Positions 51,750 through 61,111 of a stretch of DNA of 64,000 bases are shown in pieces (the stretch's first letter is position 1; the number at the start of each line of letters is the position of its first letter). A program made the translations under genes and the position numbers. The stretch lies in assembly GCA_903865435.1 (NCBI GenBank), contig CAIPJS010000095.1, positions 1-64,000 of the forward strand. Direction: 5' to 3'. The notes under the pieces were generated by a model. The model saw only the letters and a list, made by a program, of their open reading frames with translations. It was not told the DNA's origin and did no database searches. The DNA comes from an uncultured Bacteroidota bacterium (lineage in GTDB: Bacteria; Bacteroidota; Bacteroidia; Chitinophagales; Chitinophagaceae).

Positions 51750-53045
51750 ATGAGTTACATTATTGAAGTACGTGCTAGACAAATTTTAGACAGTCGTGGA
51801 AATCCTACTGTGGAAGTAGATGTATTAACAGATGAAGGTGCTTTGGGCCGCGCAGCAGTTCCAAGTGGAGCAAGCACTGGTATTCACGAAGCAGTTGAAT
51901 TAAGAGACAATGATAAGAAAAAATATGTAGGCAAAGGTGTTCTAAAGGCCGTAAAAAATGTAAACGATTTAATTGCAAAATCCATCAATGGTTTTGATAT
52001 TACTGCGCAAGCTGAGATTGATCAAATCATGATTGATTTAGATGGCACAGCCAATAAAGGTAAATTAGGTGCCAATGCAATTTTAGCGGTAAGTATGGCA
52101 GTCGCCAAAGCAGCTGCGGAAGAAGCCAATCTTCCTTTGTACAGATATATTGGTGGCACCAATGCAAGAACATTGCCCATGCCAATGATGAATATTTTAA
52201 ACGGTGGTGCGCACGCCGATAATAAAATTGACTTCCAAGAATTTATGATCATGCCAGTTGGCGCGCCTAATTTTAGTGAAGGTTTGCGTTGGGGTGTTGA
52301 AATATTCCATTGCTTAAAAGGCGTATTAAAGAAAAGAGGATTTAGTACCAATGTGGGGGATGAAGGTGGATTTGCACCCAATATTCAAAGCAATGAAGAA
52401 GCAATCGAAACTGTATTGGAATCTATTCATGCAGCAGGCTTTAAAACTGGTTCTCAAATTGCCATTGCCATGGATGCAGCAAACAGTGAATTGTGGGATG
52501 CAAAAAAGAAAAAATATGTTTTCCATAAAAGTTCTGGTAAAGAAATGAGCAGCGATCAATTGGTAAAATATTGGGAAAAATGGGTGAAGCAATATCCTAT
52601 TGTATCCATTGAAGATGGCATGGCCGAGGATGATTGGTCAGGATGGAAAAACCTTACTGAAACAGTAGGTGACCGTTGTCAATTGGTGGGGGATGATTTA
52701 TTTGTAACCAATGTAACAAGAATACAAACCGGAATCGATAAGAAAATTGCCAATGGTTTATTGGTAAAAGTGAACCAAATTGGTACTTTAACAGAAACCA
52801 TTAACGCGGTTACTTTGGCGCAACACAATGGGTACAATACCATTATGTCACACAGAAGTGGTGAGACAGAAGATACTACCATCGCTGATTTAGCAGTAGC
52901 ATTAAATTGCGGACAAATTAAAACTGGTTCTGCTTCTCGTACAGATCGTATGGCAAAGTACAATCAATTGATTCGCATCGAAGAACAATTGGGTGAAACG
53001 GGTGTATTCCCAACTAAAGGAAAATTAAAGTTTGGCAACAAGTAA
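51750..53045 (+). CDS. eno: Enolase
   Basis: Glycolytic enzyme making phosphoenolpyruvate. At 431 aa it has [49 protein letters not shown] (metal Glu) and [16 protein letters not shown]. It stands as a single unit with a strong terminator. Its product is the substrate of Ppc (32127-34721). Confidence 0.98.
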   Translation: MSYIIEVRARQILDSRGNPTVEVDVLTDEGALGRAAVPSGASTGIHEAVELRDNDKKKYVGKGVLKAVKNVNDLIAKSINGFDITAQAEIDQIMIDLDGTANKGKLGANAILAVSMAVAKAAAEEANLPLYRYIGGTNARTLPMPMMNILNGGAHADNKIDFQEFMIMPVGAPNFSEGLRWGVEIFHCLKGVLKKRGFSTNVGDEGGFAPNIQSNEEAIETVLESIHAAGFKTGSQIAIAMDAANSELWDAKKKKYVFHKSSGKEMSSDQLVKYWEKWVKQYPIVSIEDGMAEDDWSGWKNLTETVGDRCQLVGDDLFVTNVTRIQTGIDKKIANGLLVKVNQIGTLTETINAVTLAQHNGYNTIMSHRSGETEDTTIADLAVALNCGQIKTGSASRTDRMAKYNQLIRIEEQLGETGVFPTKGKLKFGNK

Positions 53046-53069
53046 TTGATTGTCTAGCAAACTATACCG

Positions 53070-53100
53070 AGAGGAGCTTCAAGGGGCTCCTCTTTTTTTT
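53070..53100 (+). terminator. Intrinsic terminator after eno
   Basis: GAGGAGC (53071-53077) pairs with GCTCCTC (53086-53092) around an 8-base loop, followed by eight T residues. A flanking A-T pair extends the stem. Very clear. Confidence 0.92.
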
Positions 53101-53143
53101 GGCACATCATGAGAACTATGTTAATTTTACCTCTATCTATATT

Positions 53144-53461
53144 ATGAGATTCCTTAAAAAAATATTACCAGTTATTACCAATCGCTATTTTATTGTAGCC
53201 TTGGTTTTTGGTATTTGGATGTTGTTCTTTGATCAGCGTGATTTTTTTCAACAAAAGGAAAGAGGTGTAGAATTAAATAAATTAGAGTCTGCTAAAAAAT
53301 ATTATCAAGAAGAAATTTCTAAAACAAAAAAGCAGCTTGAAAATTTGCAAAACAATCCAGCCGCTATTGAGAAATTTGCAAGAGAGCGCTACTTGTTAAA
53401 GCGGGATGGCGAAGAAGTATATTTGTTTGAAGACAGCAATGCTAGCGCTGAAAAAAAATGA
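53144..53461 (+). CDS. FtsB/DivIC-like septum formation initiator
   Basis: A small bitopic division protein (105 aa from the chosen start). N-terminal membrane helix (about 12-30, FIVALVFGIWMLF), then a coiled coil (residues 38-72, KLESAKKYYQEEISKTKKQL) and the family motif EKFARERYLLKRDGEEVYLF. A longer frame begins at 53099 but lies in the eno terminator T tract, so the ATG at 53144 is used. Overlaps nth by 4 bases (ATGA). Confidence 0.9.
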   Translation: MRFLKKILPVITNRYFIVALVFGIWMLFFDQRDFFQQKERGVELNKLESAKKYYQEEISKTKKQLENLQNNPAAIEKFARERYLLKRDGEEVYLFEDSNASAEKK

Positions 53462-54105
53462 CAAAAAAAGAACGTTATCAATTTGTACTTGCCTATTTTC
53501 AAACGCATGTACCCATTGCAGAAACAGAATTAGTTTATCAAAATCCATTTGAATTATTGGTGGCTGTAATTTTATCTGCACAGTGCACAGATAAACGTGT
53601 TAATTTAACTACACCTAGTATTTTTCAAAAATATCCTACGCCTCAAAAAATGGCCCAAGCCAGTTTCGATGATTTGTTTACACTTATAAAAAGCATTTCT
53701 TATCCCAATAACAAAGCCAAGCATTTAATTGGTATGAGTAATTTATTGTTGCAAAATTTTAATGGTGAAGTGCCCCATACAGTGGATGAATTGATGACCC
53801 TGCCTGGTGTGGGACGCAAAACTGCCAATGTGATTACCAGCGTGGTAGACAAGCAGCCCAATATGGCCGTGGATACCCATGTTTTTAGAGTAAGCCGAAG
53901 ATTAGGCTTGGTACCCATGACTGCAACAACCCCTTTGGCCGTTGAAAAAGAATTGATCAAACACATTCCTAAAGAACTTGTTCATACAGCGCATCATTGG
54001 TTAATACTACACGGTCGTTATACCTGTTTGGCGAGAACTCCTAAATGCGCTACTTGTGGCTTGCTAATTTTTTGTAAAGAAGGGGCAAAAAAAAGCGCCT
54101 CTTAA
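53458..54105 (+). CDS. nth: Endonuclease III
   Basis: Base-excision glycosylase/AP lyase for oxidised pyrimidines. At 215 aa it has LSAQCTDKRVN, the helix-hairpin-helix LPGVGRKTANV (catalytic Lys), the catalytic Asp in VDTHVFRVSRRLGL and the 4Fe-4S pattern C-x6-C-x2-C-x5-C at the end (CLARTPKCATCGLLIFC). Translationally coupled to the FtsB/DivIC-like gene. Confidence 0.97.
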   Translation: MTKKERYQFVLAYFQTHVPIAETELVYQNPFELLVAVILSAQCTDKRVNLTTPSIFQKYPTPQKMAQASFDDLFTLIKSISYPNNKAKHLIGMSNLLLQNFNGEVPHTVDELMTLPGVGRKTANVITSVVDKQPNMAVDTHVFRVSRRLGLVPMTATTPLAVEKELIKHIPKELVHTAHHWLILHGRYTCLARTPKCATCGLLIFCKEGAKKSAS

Positions 54106-54122
54106 ATTAGAGACGCTTTTAT
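54089..54122 (+). terminator. Terminator overlapping the nth stop
   Basis: AAAAGCG-C-CTCT pairs with AGAG-A-CGCTTTT (one internal mismatch) around a 6-base loop that begins with the stop codon. It has A-rich and T-rich flanks, so it could work in both directions for nth and the convergent korA. Confidence 0.7.
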
Positions 54123-54161
54123 ATTTGTTAAAGCTGTAAGTAGCATGCAGCTAATAATGCA

Positions 54162-56006
54162 CTAAAGATATTGTTCAACAGCAGTTACCAATTCTTGTTT
54201 GGTAATAGGCACACCCATGATTTTATTGTAACCTTTTGCATCTACAAAATATTTATCGCGAATAATTTTAATCAATTGACCATTGTTGATTTCTGGAATC
54301 ACCACTGTTTCAAAATTCTTTAAAATATCGCCCAAATTTTTTGGGAAAGGGCGCATGTACTTAATATGCGCATGGCTTACTTGTTTGCCTTTACTTTGTA
54401 ATTCTAATGCCGCACTTTTAATGGTACCATAAGTTGAACCCCATCCTAATATCAATACCTTTCCTTTTTCTGCACCTGAATCGATGGTTTGTAAAGGAAT
54501 GTAGTCGGCAATCTTCTCCACTTTGGCTTCTCTAGCTTTTACCATGAATTCATGGTTTTCAGAATCGTAGCTTACGTTTCCTGTTTCCGCTTGTTTTTCC
54601 AATCCACCAATTCTATGTTCTAAACCAGGGGTGCCCGGAATGGCCCATGGTCTTGCACCTTTTTCATTACGCTTATATGGAAGGAATTTTTCTTCCCCTT
54701 CGTCCAATCCTTTTTTAAATTTCACTTCAATCGTAGGCAAGCTACTAGCTGTAGGGAATTTCCAAGGTTCTGCGCCATTGGCAATATATCCATCACTTAA
54801 TAAAATAACTGGAGTCATATGTTGGATGGCAATGCGAATGGCTTCAAAAGCCATGTAAAAACAATCACTTGGTGTAGAAGCTGCAATAATTGGAATGGGT
54901 GCTTCTCCGTTACGACCATAATAGGCTTGCATTAAATCGCTTTGCTCTGTTTTGGTTGGCAAACCTGTTGACGGACCCCCTCTTTGAATATTGATAATCA
55001 CCAATGGAATCTCTAACATCATGGCCAATCCCATGGCTTCCGTTTTTAATGCCATACCCGGTCCTGAAGTAGAAGTCATACCTATCGCGCCACCATAACT
55101 TGCGCCAATGGCTGCACTAATACCAGCAATCTCATCTTCTGCTTGGAAAGTTTTTACACCAAAATTTTTATACTTGCTTAATTCATGTAAGATATCAGTA
55201 GCAGGAGTAATAGGGTATGTACCTAAGAAAATAGGCAGCCCACTTTTTTGCGAACCTGCAATTAAACCCATTGATAAAGCTTGGTTGCCCATAATACTTC
55301 TGTAAGTACCTGGATCCATTTTAGATTTTTCTACTTTGTATCTAGAAGTGAAAAGTTCTGCAGTTTCTCCGTAAAAATAGCCCGCTTTTAAAACATCAAT
55401 ATTGCTATTTAAAATAGATTCTTTCTTTTTGAATTTATCTTTTAGATATTCAATAGTCGTATCTAAATCTCTATTGTACAACCAGTAAATCATACCCAAT
55501 ACAAACATGTTCTTTGCACGATCTCTTTCTTTGATACCTAATTCAGTATAGGCTTTCAAGGCTTCACGTGTTAATTTGGTAACATCTACTTTCGTTAAAT
55601 CATAACCATCCAAACTTCCATCTTCCAATGGATTGATTCCATCAGGATAAGCAGCCAAACGTAAATTTTTTGTATCGAAACCTTCTAGGTTGGCAATAAT
55701 TTTACCGCCTTTCTTTAAACTTTTTAGATTCACTTTTAAAGCAGCAGCATTCATGGCTACCAATACATCACAAATATCACCAGGCGTATACACTCTATTG
55801 GAACTAAAATGAATTTGGAAACCACTCACCCCTGGAAGGGTACCTAATGGGGCTCTAATCTCTGCAGGAAAATCTGGGAAGGTTGCCAAATCAATACCTA
55901 ATAAAGCGGTATTATTGGTAAACTGTTGACCTGTCAACTGCATTCCATCTCCACTATCACCAGCAAATTTGATGACGACGTCTTGTAAAACAACTTCTTT
56001 TTGCAT
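54162..56006 (-). CDS. korA: 2-oxoacid:ferredoxin oxidoreductase, fused gamma-alpha subunit (KorA-type)
   Basis: Decarboxylates a 2-oxoacid (probably 2-oxoglutarate) to its CoA ester with ferredoxin as acceptor. From the ATG at 56006 it is 614 aa. The gamma domain comes first (about 1-190, VVIKFAGDSGDGMQLTG, FPDFPAEIRAPLGT), then the alpha subunit with GTYPITPATDILHEL and TSTSGPGMALKTEA. An upstream Met (56042) is possible, but a TACCTTCG -7-like box lies between, so the shorter form is preferred. The beta subunit gene usually found beside it is absent here. Confidence 0.92.
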   Translation of the reverse strand: MQKEVVLQDVVIKFAGDSGDGMQLTGQQFTNNTALLGIDLATFPDFPAEIRAPLGTLPGVSGFQIHFSSNRVYTPGDICDVLVAMNAAALKVNLKSLKKGGKIIANLEGFDTKNLRLAAYPDGINPLEDGSLDGYDLTKVDVTKLTREALKAYTELGIKERDRAKNMFVLGMIYWLYNRDLDTTIEYLKDKFKKKESILNSNIDVLKAGYFYGETAELFTSRYKVEKSKMDPGTYRSIMGNQALSMGLIAGSQKSGLPIFLGTYPITPATDILHELSKYKNFGVKTFQAEDEIAGISAAIGASYGGAIGMTSTSGPGMALKTEAMGLAMMLEIPLVIINIQRGGPSTGLPTKTEQSDLMQAYYGRNGEAPIPIIAASTPSDCFYMAFEAIRIAIQHMTPVILLSDGYIANGAEPWKFPTASSLPTIEVKFKKGLDEGEEKFLPYKRNEKGARPWAIPGTPGLEHRIGGLEKQAETGNVSYDSENHEFMVKAREAKVEKIADYIPLQTIDSGAEKGKVLILGWGSTYGTIKSAALELQSKGKQVSHAHIKYMRPFPKNLGDILKNFETVVIPEINNGQLIKIIRDKYFVDAKGYNKIMGVPITKQELVTAVEQYL

Positions 56007-56090
56007 ATTGCTTTTTATTGGAGCACGAAGGTACAAAGCCATGGGGCTAAAACCTTAATTTTTTATAATTTTTTTTATAGTTTTCTTGTC

Positions 56091-56098
56091 TAACTTTG
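56091..56098 (+). promoter_or_regulatory. -7 box of the polysaccharide deacetylase gene
   Basis: TAACTTTG is an exact TAnnTTTG match 21 bases before the ATG at 56120, supporting that start over the upstream TTG at 56108. Confidence 0.5.
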
Positions 56099-56119
56099 AG
56101 GGTATAATTGATTGGTTTT

Positions 56120-56917
56120 ATGGCCTATAGCTCTATTTTTTATTTATTAAGTCATTTTTTAGTTCAATTCATCCCCAATGGAGCCAAGGGGGTTGATTTT
56201 CCAAGTTCCAATGCTTCCACCATTTTGTTGCAAAAACCTGTCCAAGACAGTTTGCTTAAGCATATTTATTTGACATTTGATGATGGGCCCATTGTAGGCA
56301 CTTCCAATTGTATTGACATTTGTTCAAGACATAAGGTGGCAGCTACTTTTTTTGAAGTAGGATTGCATCAATCCCGAAATCTAGAAGGGCAAAAACTATA
56401 TAAAGAAATTCTTCAAAACGATAGTTTGTTTGCCATTTGCAATCATAGTTTTTCACATGCTTATGGCAAATATTTGCCCTTTTACCATCATCCTCAGGAG
56501 GCCTTTGCCGATTTCATGCATGGCAAACAATTGCTACAACCCAAAAACAATATCCTTAGATTGCCAGGGAACAATGCGTGGAATACCAAAGAAGCAAAAA
56601 AAGCCAGTGGATTGGTCAGGCCTTTGGTACATCAATTGGATAGTGCAGGATTTAATATCATTGGATGGGATGTAGAATGGAGGTTTAATAAAAAAGGCAG
56701 ACCCATTCAAAGTCCAGAAGCGGTCGTACGACTCATTGATAGCATACTTAAATTGAACCAAACAGTTTCTAAAAGTCATCTGGTAATTTTAATGCACGAT
56801 CATATGTTTAGGGCTTCTGCAGATTCGGTTAAGTTAGACAAGATGATTGCTTTGTTGCAACAAAATCCGCATTATCATTTTGAAAAAATCACCCATTATC
56901 CTGGGCTCAAAAATTAA
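56120..56917 (+). CDS. Polysaccharide deacetylase (NodB/CE4) family protein
   Basis: A 265-aa protein with an N-terminal hydrophobic segment (signal anchor, about 5-20) and a NodB domain: LTFDDGP (catalytic Asp pair), AATFFEVG, NHSFSH (metal HxxxH), RLPGNNAW where the catalytic Arg motif is expected, NIIGWDVEW and VILMHDHM. All metal residues are present. Likely deacetylates a cell-envelope or exopolysaccharide sugar; substrate unknown. A lone gene. Confidence 0.9.
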   Translation: MAYSSIFYLLSHFLVQFIPNGAKGVDFPSSNASTILLQKPVQDSLLKHIYLTFDDGPIVGTSNCIDICSRHKVAATFFEVGLHQSRNLEGQKLYKEILQNDSLFAICNHSFSHAYGKYLPFYHHPQEAFADFMHGKQLLQPKNNILRLPGNNAWNTKEAKKASGLVRPLVHQLDSAGFNIIGWDVEWRFNKKGRPIQSPEAVVRLIDSILKLNQTVSKSHLVILMHDHMFRASADSVKLDKMIALLQQNPHYHFEKITHYPGLKN

Positions 56918-56991
56918 TGGAATTAACCTTTTTTTATAGGAGCAATTCAAAGTATTTTGTATTTTTATAGTAGAAATTAAATTAATATTTT

Positions 56992-57759
56992 ATGGCCATT
57001 TTTAGATCAAGCAACCCTACGCTTACAGAAAAAATATTTGACAAAAGTTTAAACAACACAGCGGATTCATTTGGTGTAATGAGTATTCGCGGTACCATCC
57101 ATAAATTTGGATTTTTATTAGTGATGGTCATGGCCGCCGCCATGTATGTTTGGAATTTATATGCCGAAGGCAATACTAGTTCAGTAACTAGCTTAATGTT
57201 GGTGGGCGCAATAGGTGGTTTTATAGTAGCACTAGTGATGATGTTTAAACCCAATTGGGCTGGATACATCGCACCGGCTTATGGAATATTGGAAGGATTA
57301 TTTATTGGAGGCATTAGCGCTTTTTTTAATGCTATGTTTCAAAAAAGCTATCCCAATATTGTACTGCATGCAGTGGGTTTAACATTGGGCGTGGCCATGG
57401 CCATGTTCTTATTGTATAATTTTAGAATCATTAATGTAAACAATCGATTGCGTTCAATTATTATGTCTGCCACCATGGGCATAGGCTTATTTTATTTAAT
57501 TGTTTGGATATTGAGCTTGTTTCATGTAAACATGGGATTTGCTTTTGATAGTTCTCCTTTAAGTATTGGCATTAGTTTATTTATTGTGGGCATTGCGGCA
57601 ATGAATTTATTATTAGATTTTGATTCTATTGAAAAAGCAGCCGAAATGGGTGCACCTAAGTATATGGAATGGTATGGTGCTTTTGGTTTACTGGTTACTT
57701 TAGTATGGCTCTACTTAGAAATCTTAAGATTGTTAAGCAAATTAAACTCAAGAAATTAA
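56992..57759 (+). CDS. Bax inhibitor-1/YccA-family membrane protein
   Basis: A 255-aa protein with seven membrane helices after a polar N-terminus that carries the family signature SSNPTLTEKIFDK. The helix pattern fits the Bax1-I family subgroup common in Bacteroidota and Actinobacteria. It may act as a calcium leak channel (family inference). It lies 33 bases before the E1 gene. Confidence 0.92.
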   Translation: MAIFRSSNPTLTEKIFDKSLNNTADSFGVMSIRGTIHKFGFLLVMVMAAAMYVWNLYAEGNTSSVTSLMLVGAIGGFIVALVMMFKPNWAGYIAPAYGILEGLFIGGISAFFNAMFQKSYPNIVLHAVGLTLGVAMAMFLLYNFRIINVNNRLRSIIMSATMGIGLFYLIVWILSLFHVNMGFAFDSSPLSIGISLFIVGIAAMNLLLDFDSIEKAAEMGAPKYMEWYGAFGLLVTLVWLYLEILRLLSKLNSRN

Positions 57760-57792
57760 AGTGTGCATTTATCCCTTTAAATAAAAATTAAA

Positions 57793-59784
57793 ATGGAATT
57801 TAAGCGGGGTAAATTAACAAACGAACAGCTCATTTATTTTTATCGTTCTTTGCTTTTGCCAAGAATGATAGAAGAAAAAATGTTGCTTTTACTTCGTCAA
57901 GGAAAAATTAGCAAATGGTTTAGTGGGATTGGACAGGAAGCCATTTCGGTAGGTGCCACTCTTGCCATGGAATCCAATGAATGGATCATGCCACTACACA
58001 GAAATTTAGGTGTTTTTACTACGCGTAAAATGCCCTTGGTAGATTTATTCAAACAATGGCAGGGCGATAGAGACAGTTTCAGTAAAGCGCGTGAGCGAAG
58101 TTTTCACTTTGGATCTAAAGCGCATCATATTTGCGGAATGATTTCTCATCTGGGTCCTCAATTGGCCATTGCAGATGGTGTTGCCTTAGCGTATCAACAA
58201 AGAGGACAATTAAAAGCCACCCTTGCTTTTACGGGAGAAGGGGGCACCAGCGAAGGCGATTTTCATGAAGCTTTAAATGTGGCAGCAGTATGGGGACTGC
58301 CTGTTATTTTTATTATTGAAAACAATGGATATGGATTAAGCACTCCAACCAATGAACAATATGTATGTGAAAATTTAGTAGATCGAGCCAAGGGTTATGG
58401 TATGGAAGGAGTGCGCATTGATGGCAATAATATTTTAGAAGTATATGAAACCATCAAAGGGGTAAGAGATTATTGCATCAACAATCAAAAACCTTATTTA
58501 ATTGAATGCATCACTTTTAGAATGCGTGGACATGAAGAAGCAAGTGGTGTTAAATATGTACCCAAAGAATTGATGGAAAAATGGGCGCGTAAAGATCCAT
58601 TAAAAAATTATGAACAATATTTGGTGAGTGAAAAGGTATTTACAGAAATGCAAGTGGCCGATATTCGACATGAAATCAAACAAAGTATTGAACAAGATTT
58701 ACAATTGGCCATGGCGCCTAACTATTTTACGCCAAGTATCAGGGAAGAAATCGCTGACGTTTTTGCACCAATGGGGCCCAATACCATTTCTTATTTGGAG
58801 CAATTAAATAATCCTATCTTAACAAAGAAAAGATTTATAGAAGCCATCAGTGAAGCATTAAAGCAATCTATGGTTTTGTATCCTGAGTTAATTTTAATGG
58901 GTCAAGACATTGCAGAATATGGTGGGGCTTTTAAAGTAACCGAAGGGTTTGTACAACAATTTGGAAAGCAAAGAGTACGCAATACACCTATTTGTGAAAG
59001 TGCTATTGTGGGCGCTGCTTTGGGATTAAGTTTAGAAGGCATTAAGTCGGTAGTAGAAATGCAGTTTGCAGATTTTGTTACGGTGGCATTTAATCAAATT
59101 GTAAATAACCTTGCAAAAATTAATTATCGTTGGGGACAAAATGCAGATGTTGTAGTACGCATGCCAACAGGAGCTGGTGTGGGTGCAGGTCCTTTTCATT
59201 CTCAAAGTAACGAGGCTTGGTTTACCCATGTGCCCGGATTAAAAGTAGTATATCCTTCCAATCCAATGGATGCCAAAGGTTTGATGATTGCTGCTTTGGC
59301 CGATCCCAATCCAATTTTATATTTTGAACACAAAGCTTTGTACCGAAGTATCGAAGCAGAAGTGCCCGATGAATATTATCAAATACCTATTGGGAAGGCT
59401 GCTTTAATAAGTGATGGAGAAGAGGCTTGTATTATTACTTATGGTATGGGGGTGCATTGGGCTTTGCAATATCAAGCAGCACATAGCGAAGCTTCCATTA
59501 GCATTTTAGATTTAAGAACTTTAGCACCCTTAGATTATGAAGCCATAGAAAAAGTGGTGAAGACCACTGGAAAAGTAATGGTACTGCATGAGGACAATTT
59601 AACCGGCGGTATTGGTGGAGAAATTAGTGCTTGGATTGCAGAGCACTGCTTTGAATATTTAGATGCACCTGTTATGCGCTGCGCTTCACTAGATACACCT
59701 ATTCCATTTAATACTGTTTTAGAAAAACAATATTTAGCAAATTGCAGGTTGGAAGAAATGATGCAACGTTTATTAAGTTATTAA
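57793..59784 (+). CDS. 2-oxoacid dehydrogenase E1, fused alpha and beta subunits
   Basis: TPP-dependent E1 of a branched-chain or pyruvate-type complex. At 663 aa, alpha (about 1-330) has the TPP motif FTGEGGTSEGDFHEALN and ENNGYGLSTP; beta (about 345-663) has MGQDIAEYGGAFKVTEG, CESAIVGAALGLSLEG and HEDNLTGGIGGEIS. Fusion of the two subunits is common in Bacteroidota. E2, E3 and lipoyl genes are elsewhere; which oxoacid is used cannot be read from the sequence. Confidence 0.93.
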   Translation: MEFKRGKLTNEQLIYFYRSLLLPRMIEEKMLLLLRQGKISKWFSGIGQEAISVGATLAMESNEWIMPLHRNLGVFTTRKMPLVDLFKQWQGDRDSFSKARERSFHFGSKAHHICGMISHLGPQLAIADGVALAYQQRGQLKATLAFTGEGGTSEGDFHEALNVAAVWGLPVIFIIENNGYGLSTPTNEQYVCENLVDRAKGYGMEGVRIDGNNILEVYETIKGVRDYCINNQKPYLIECITFRMRGHEEASGVKYVPKELMEKWARKDPLKNYEQYLVSEKVFTEMQVADIRHEIKQSIEQDLQLAMAPNYFTPSIREEIADVFAPMGPNTISYLEQLNNPILTKKRFIEAISEALKQSMVLYPELILMGQDIAEYGGAFKVTEGFVQQFGKQRVRNTPICESAIVGAALGLSLEGIKSVVEMQFADFVTVAFNQIVNNLAKINYRWGQNADVVVRMPTGAGVGAGPFHSQSNEAWFTHVPGLKVVYPSNPMDAKGLMIAALADPNPILYFEHKALYRSIEAEVPDEYYQIPIGKAALISDGEEACIITYGMGVHWALQYQAAHSEASISILDLRTLAPLDYEAIEKVVKTTGKVMVLHEDNLTGGIGGEISAWIAEHCFEYLDAPVMRCASLDTPIPFNTVLEKQYLANCRLEEMMQRLLSY

Positions 59785-59824
59785 TCAAAAAGCCTCTTCA
59801 ATTTTATTTTTTGGATAAAGTAAA

Positions 59825-59853
59825 CAAGCCTACCCGTTTATGGGGTAGGCTTG
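59825..59853. terminator. Hairpin between convergent E1 and dipeptidase genes
   Basis: An 11-bp perfect stem (CAAGCCTACCC at 59825-59835, GGGTAGGCTTG at 59843-59853) with a 7-base loop. No long T run on either side (AAAAATC after it on plus, TTTAC on minus), so a bidirectional but imperfect terminator. Confidence 0.6.
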
Positions 59854-59870
59854 AAAAATCATTAGATGAG

Positions 59871-59912
59871 GAATAAACAATCCTCAAATTTTCTATTGAG
59901 GATTGTTTATTC
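59871..59912. repeat. 17-bp perfect inverted repeat at the 3' end of the dipeptidase gene
   Basis: The arms 59871-59887 (GAATAAACAATCCTCAA) and 59896-59912 are perfect complements with an 8-base loop that holds the dipeptidase stop. The right arm is the last codons (Arg-Ile-Asn-Asn-Pro-Gln) of that gene. It likely ends or protects the minus-strand transcript. Confidence 0.85.
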
Positions 59913-61050
59913 TATACACTCTAAGGAAATTTCCTCCCAATACTTTCGCAATGTCTTTGTCTGAATAGCCACGAGCAATGAGTGCCTGCGTAAATTTTGG
60001 ATAATCCAACACTGTTTTTAATTCTTTAGGAGCAGAATTGATGCCGTCGAAATCGGAGCCCAATCCTACATGGTCGATACCAATTAGTTTTACAATATGA
60101 TCAAAATGGTGCATTAATAATTCTAAGTCTGGTTTGATGGCTTCACTTTCTGCAGGATATTTTTCCGAAATCATCGTGAAAGCATATTCGCGTTGTAAAC
60201 CAGTGGCTAATAAAGAATCTATTTCTGCTTTATGATTTTTTCTAAATGCAGCATCTTTCTTACTAAAATTGCTATCTACAAATCCCGAGAAAAAATTAAG
60301 ATCAATCACACCACCATTTTTTCCTACAGCTAAAATTTGATCGTCTTTTAAATTTCTGGTAACTGGACAAATGGAATAAGCATTGCTATGTGAAGCAATC
60401 ACAGGTTTGGTAGTAGTATGGATGGCATCCCAAAAAGTAGCTTCGCCCACATGCGAAATGTCTACAATAATGCCTAGTTGATTCATGCGTTGTATGATTT
60501 CTTTTCCAAATGCAGTCAAACCTTTAGGTCCAGTATATTTTGGATCTTTTTCATCTACATGAGAACTTGCCCAAGAAGGTGAATTGTTCCAAGTAAGGGT
60601 CATGTAACGCACGCCTCGTTTGTAAAAAGTATCCAAGCGATCAATATGATCTTCTAACATATGCCCACCTTCCACACCATATTGTGCCACAATTTTATTT
60701 TCTTTCAAAGCTTTTTGAATTGTTTTCCAATCCTTCGCTACCACAATTTTATCTGGATTACGCGCAGCCACTGCATCAAGTGTATCCATTTCTCGCATAG
60801 CCCAAGCGTAAGGATTTGCTTTCTCTCCATCACACCAGATCGAAAACAACTGGTAATCCAGCCCGCCGGCTTTAAATCTTTTTAAATCAGAATGGTTGAT
60901 ACCAGTTAAGTCCTGGTCTAGGCTAACTTTTTTCTCGATACATGCTGTAATAGCATCATTGTGTGTATCTACCACTACCGATTTAAAGTGAATGGCTTGT
61001 GCGCCAGCATTGGCGGCTATTAAAAGTAAAAGGGAGGCTAAATATTTCAT
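59893..61050 (-). CDS. Secreted membrane dipeptidase (M19, renal dipeptidase family)
   Basis: Zinc dipeptidase of 385 aa with a signal peptide (to NAGAQA). Metal residues are all visible: VDTHNDAI (HxD), [10 protein letters not shown] (bridging Glu), VDISHVGEA (His) and IASHSNAY (His), plus GLGSDFDGI near the end (Asp). It splits dipeptides, possibly D-amino acid containing ones from peptidoglycan. Divergent from prfA by 61 bases. Confidence 0.94.
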   Translation of the reverse strand: MKYLASLLLLIAANAGAQAIHFKSVVVDTHNDAITACIEKKVSLDQDLTGINHSDLKRFKAGGLDYQLFSIWCDGEKANPYAWAMREMDTLDAVAARNPDKIVVAKDWKTIQKALKENKIVAQYGVEGGHMLEDHIDRLDTFYKRGVRYMTLTWNNSPSWASSHVDEKDPKYTGPKGLTAFGKEIIQRMNQLGIIVDISHVGEATFWDAIHTTTKPVIASHSNAYSICPVTRNLKDDQILAVGKNGGVIDLNFFSGFVDSNFSKKDAAFRKNHKAEIDSLLATGLQREYAFTMISEKYPAESEAIKPDLELLMHHFDHIVKLIGIDHVGLGSDFDGINSAPKELKTVLDYPKFTQALIARGYSDKDIAKVLGGNFLRVYRINNPQ

Positions 61051-61086
61051 GGGACTAGATTGTTTTATATTGACAACTAAAATAGC

Positions 61087-61094
61087 TATTTTTG
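61087..61094 (+). promoter_or_regulatory. -7 box of prfA
   Basis: TATTTTTG matches TAnnTTTG and sits 17 bases before the chosen ATG (61112); this argues against the longer reading frame that begins at 60992. Confidence 0.45.
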
Positions 61095-61111
61095 CTCACC
61101 TAAAACGCAGT

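Noticed and set aside
53099-53143. In-frame extension of the FtsB/DivIC-like protein from a TTG
   Set aside because: It begins in the eno terminator T tract; the ATG at 53144 gives the normal short cytoplasmic start before the membrane helix.
54631-54858. Plus-strand open frame inside korA
   Set aside because: It is a shadow of strongly conserved korA coding sequence.
60992-61111. In-frame 40-residue extension of release factor 1
   Set aside because: It overlaps the divergent dipeptidase start and the prfA -7 box; the RF1 N-terminus fits the ATG at 61112.
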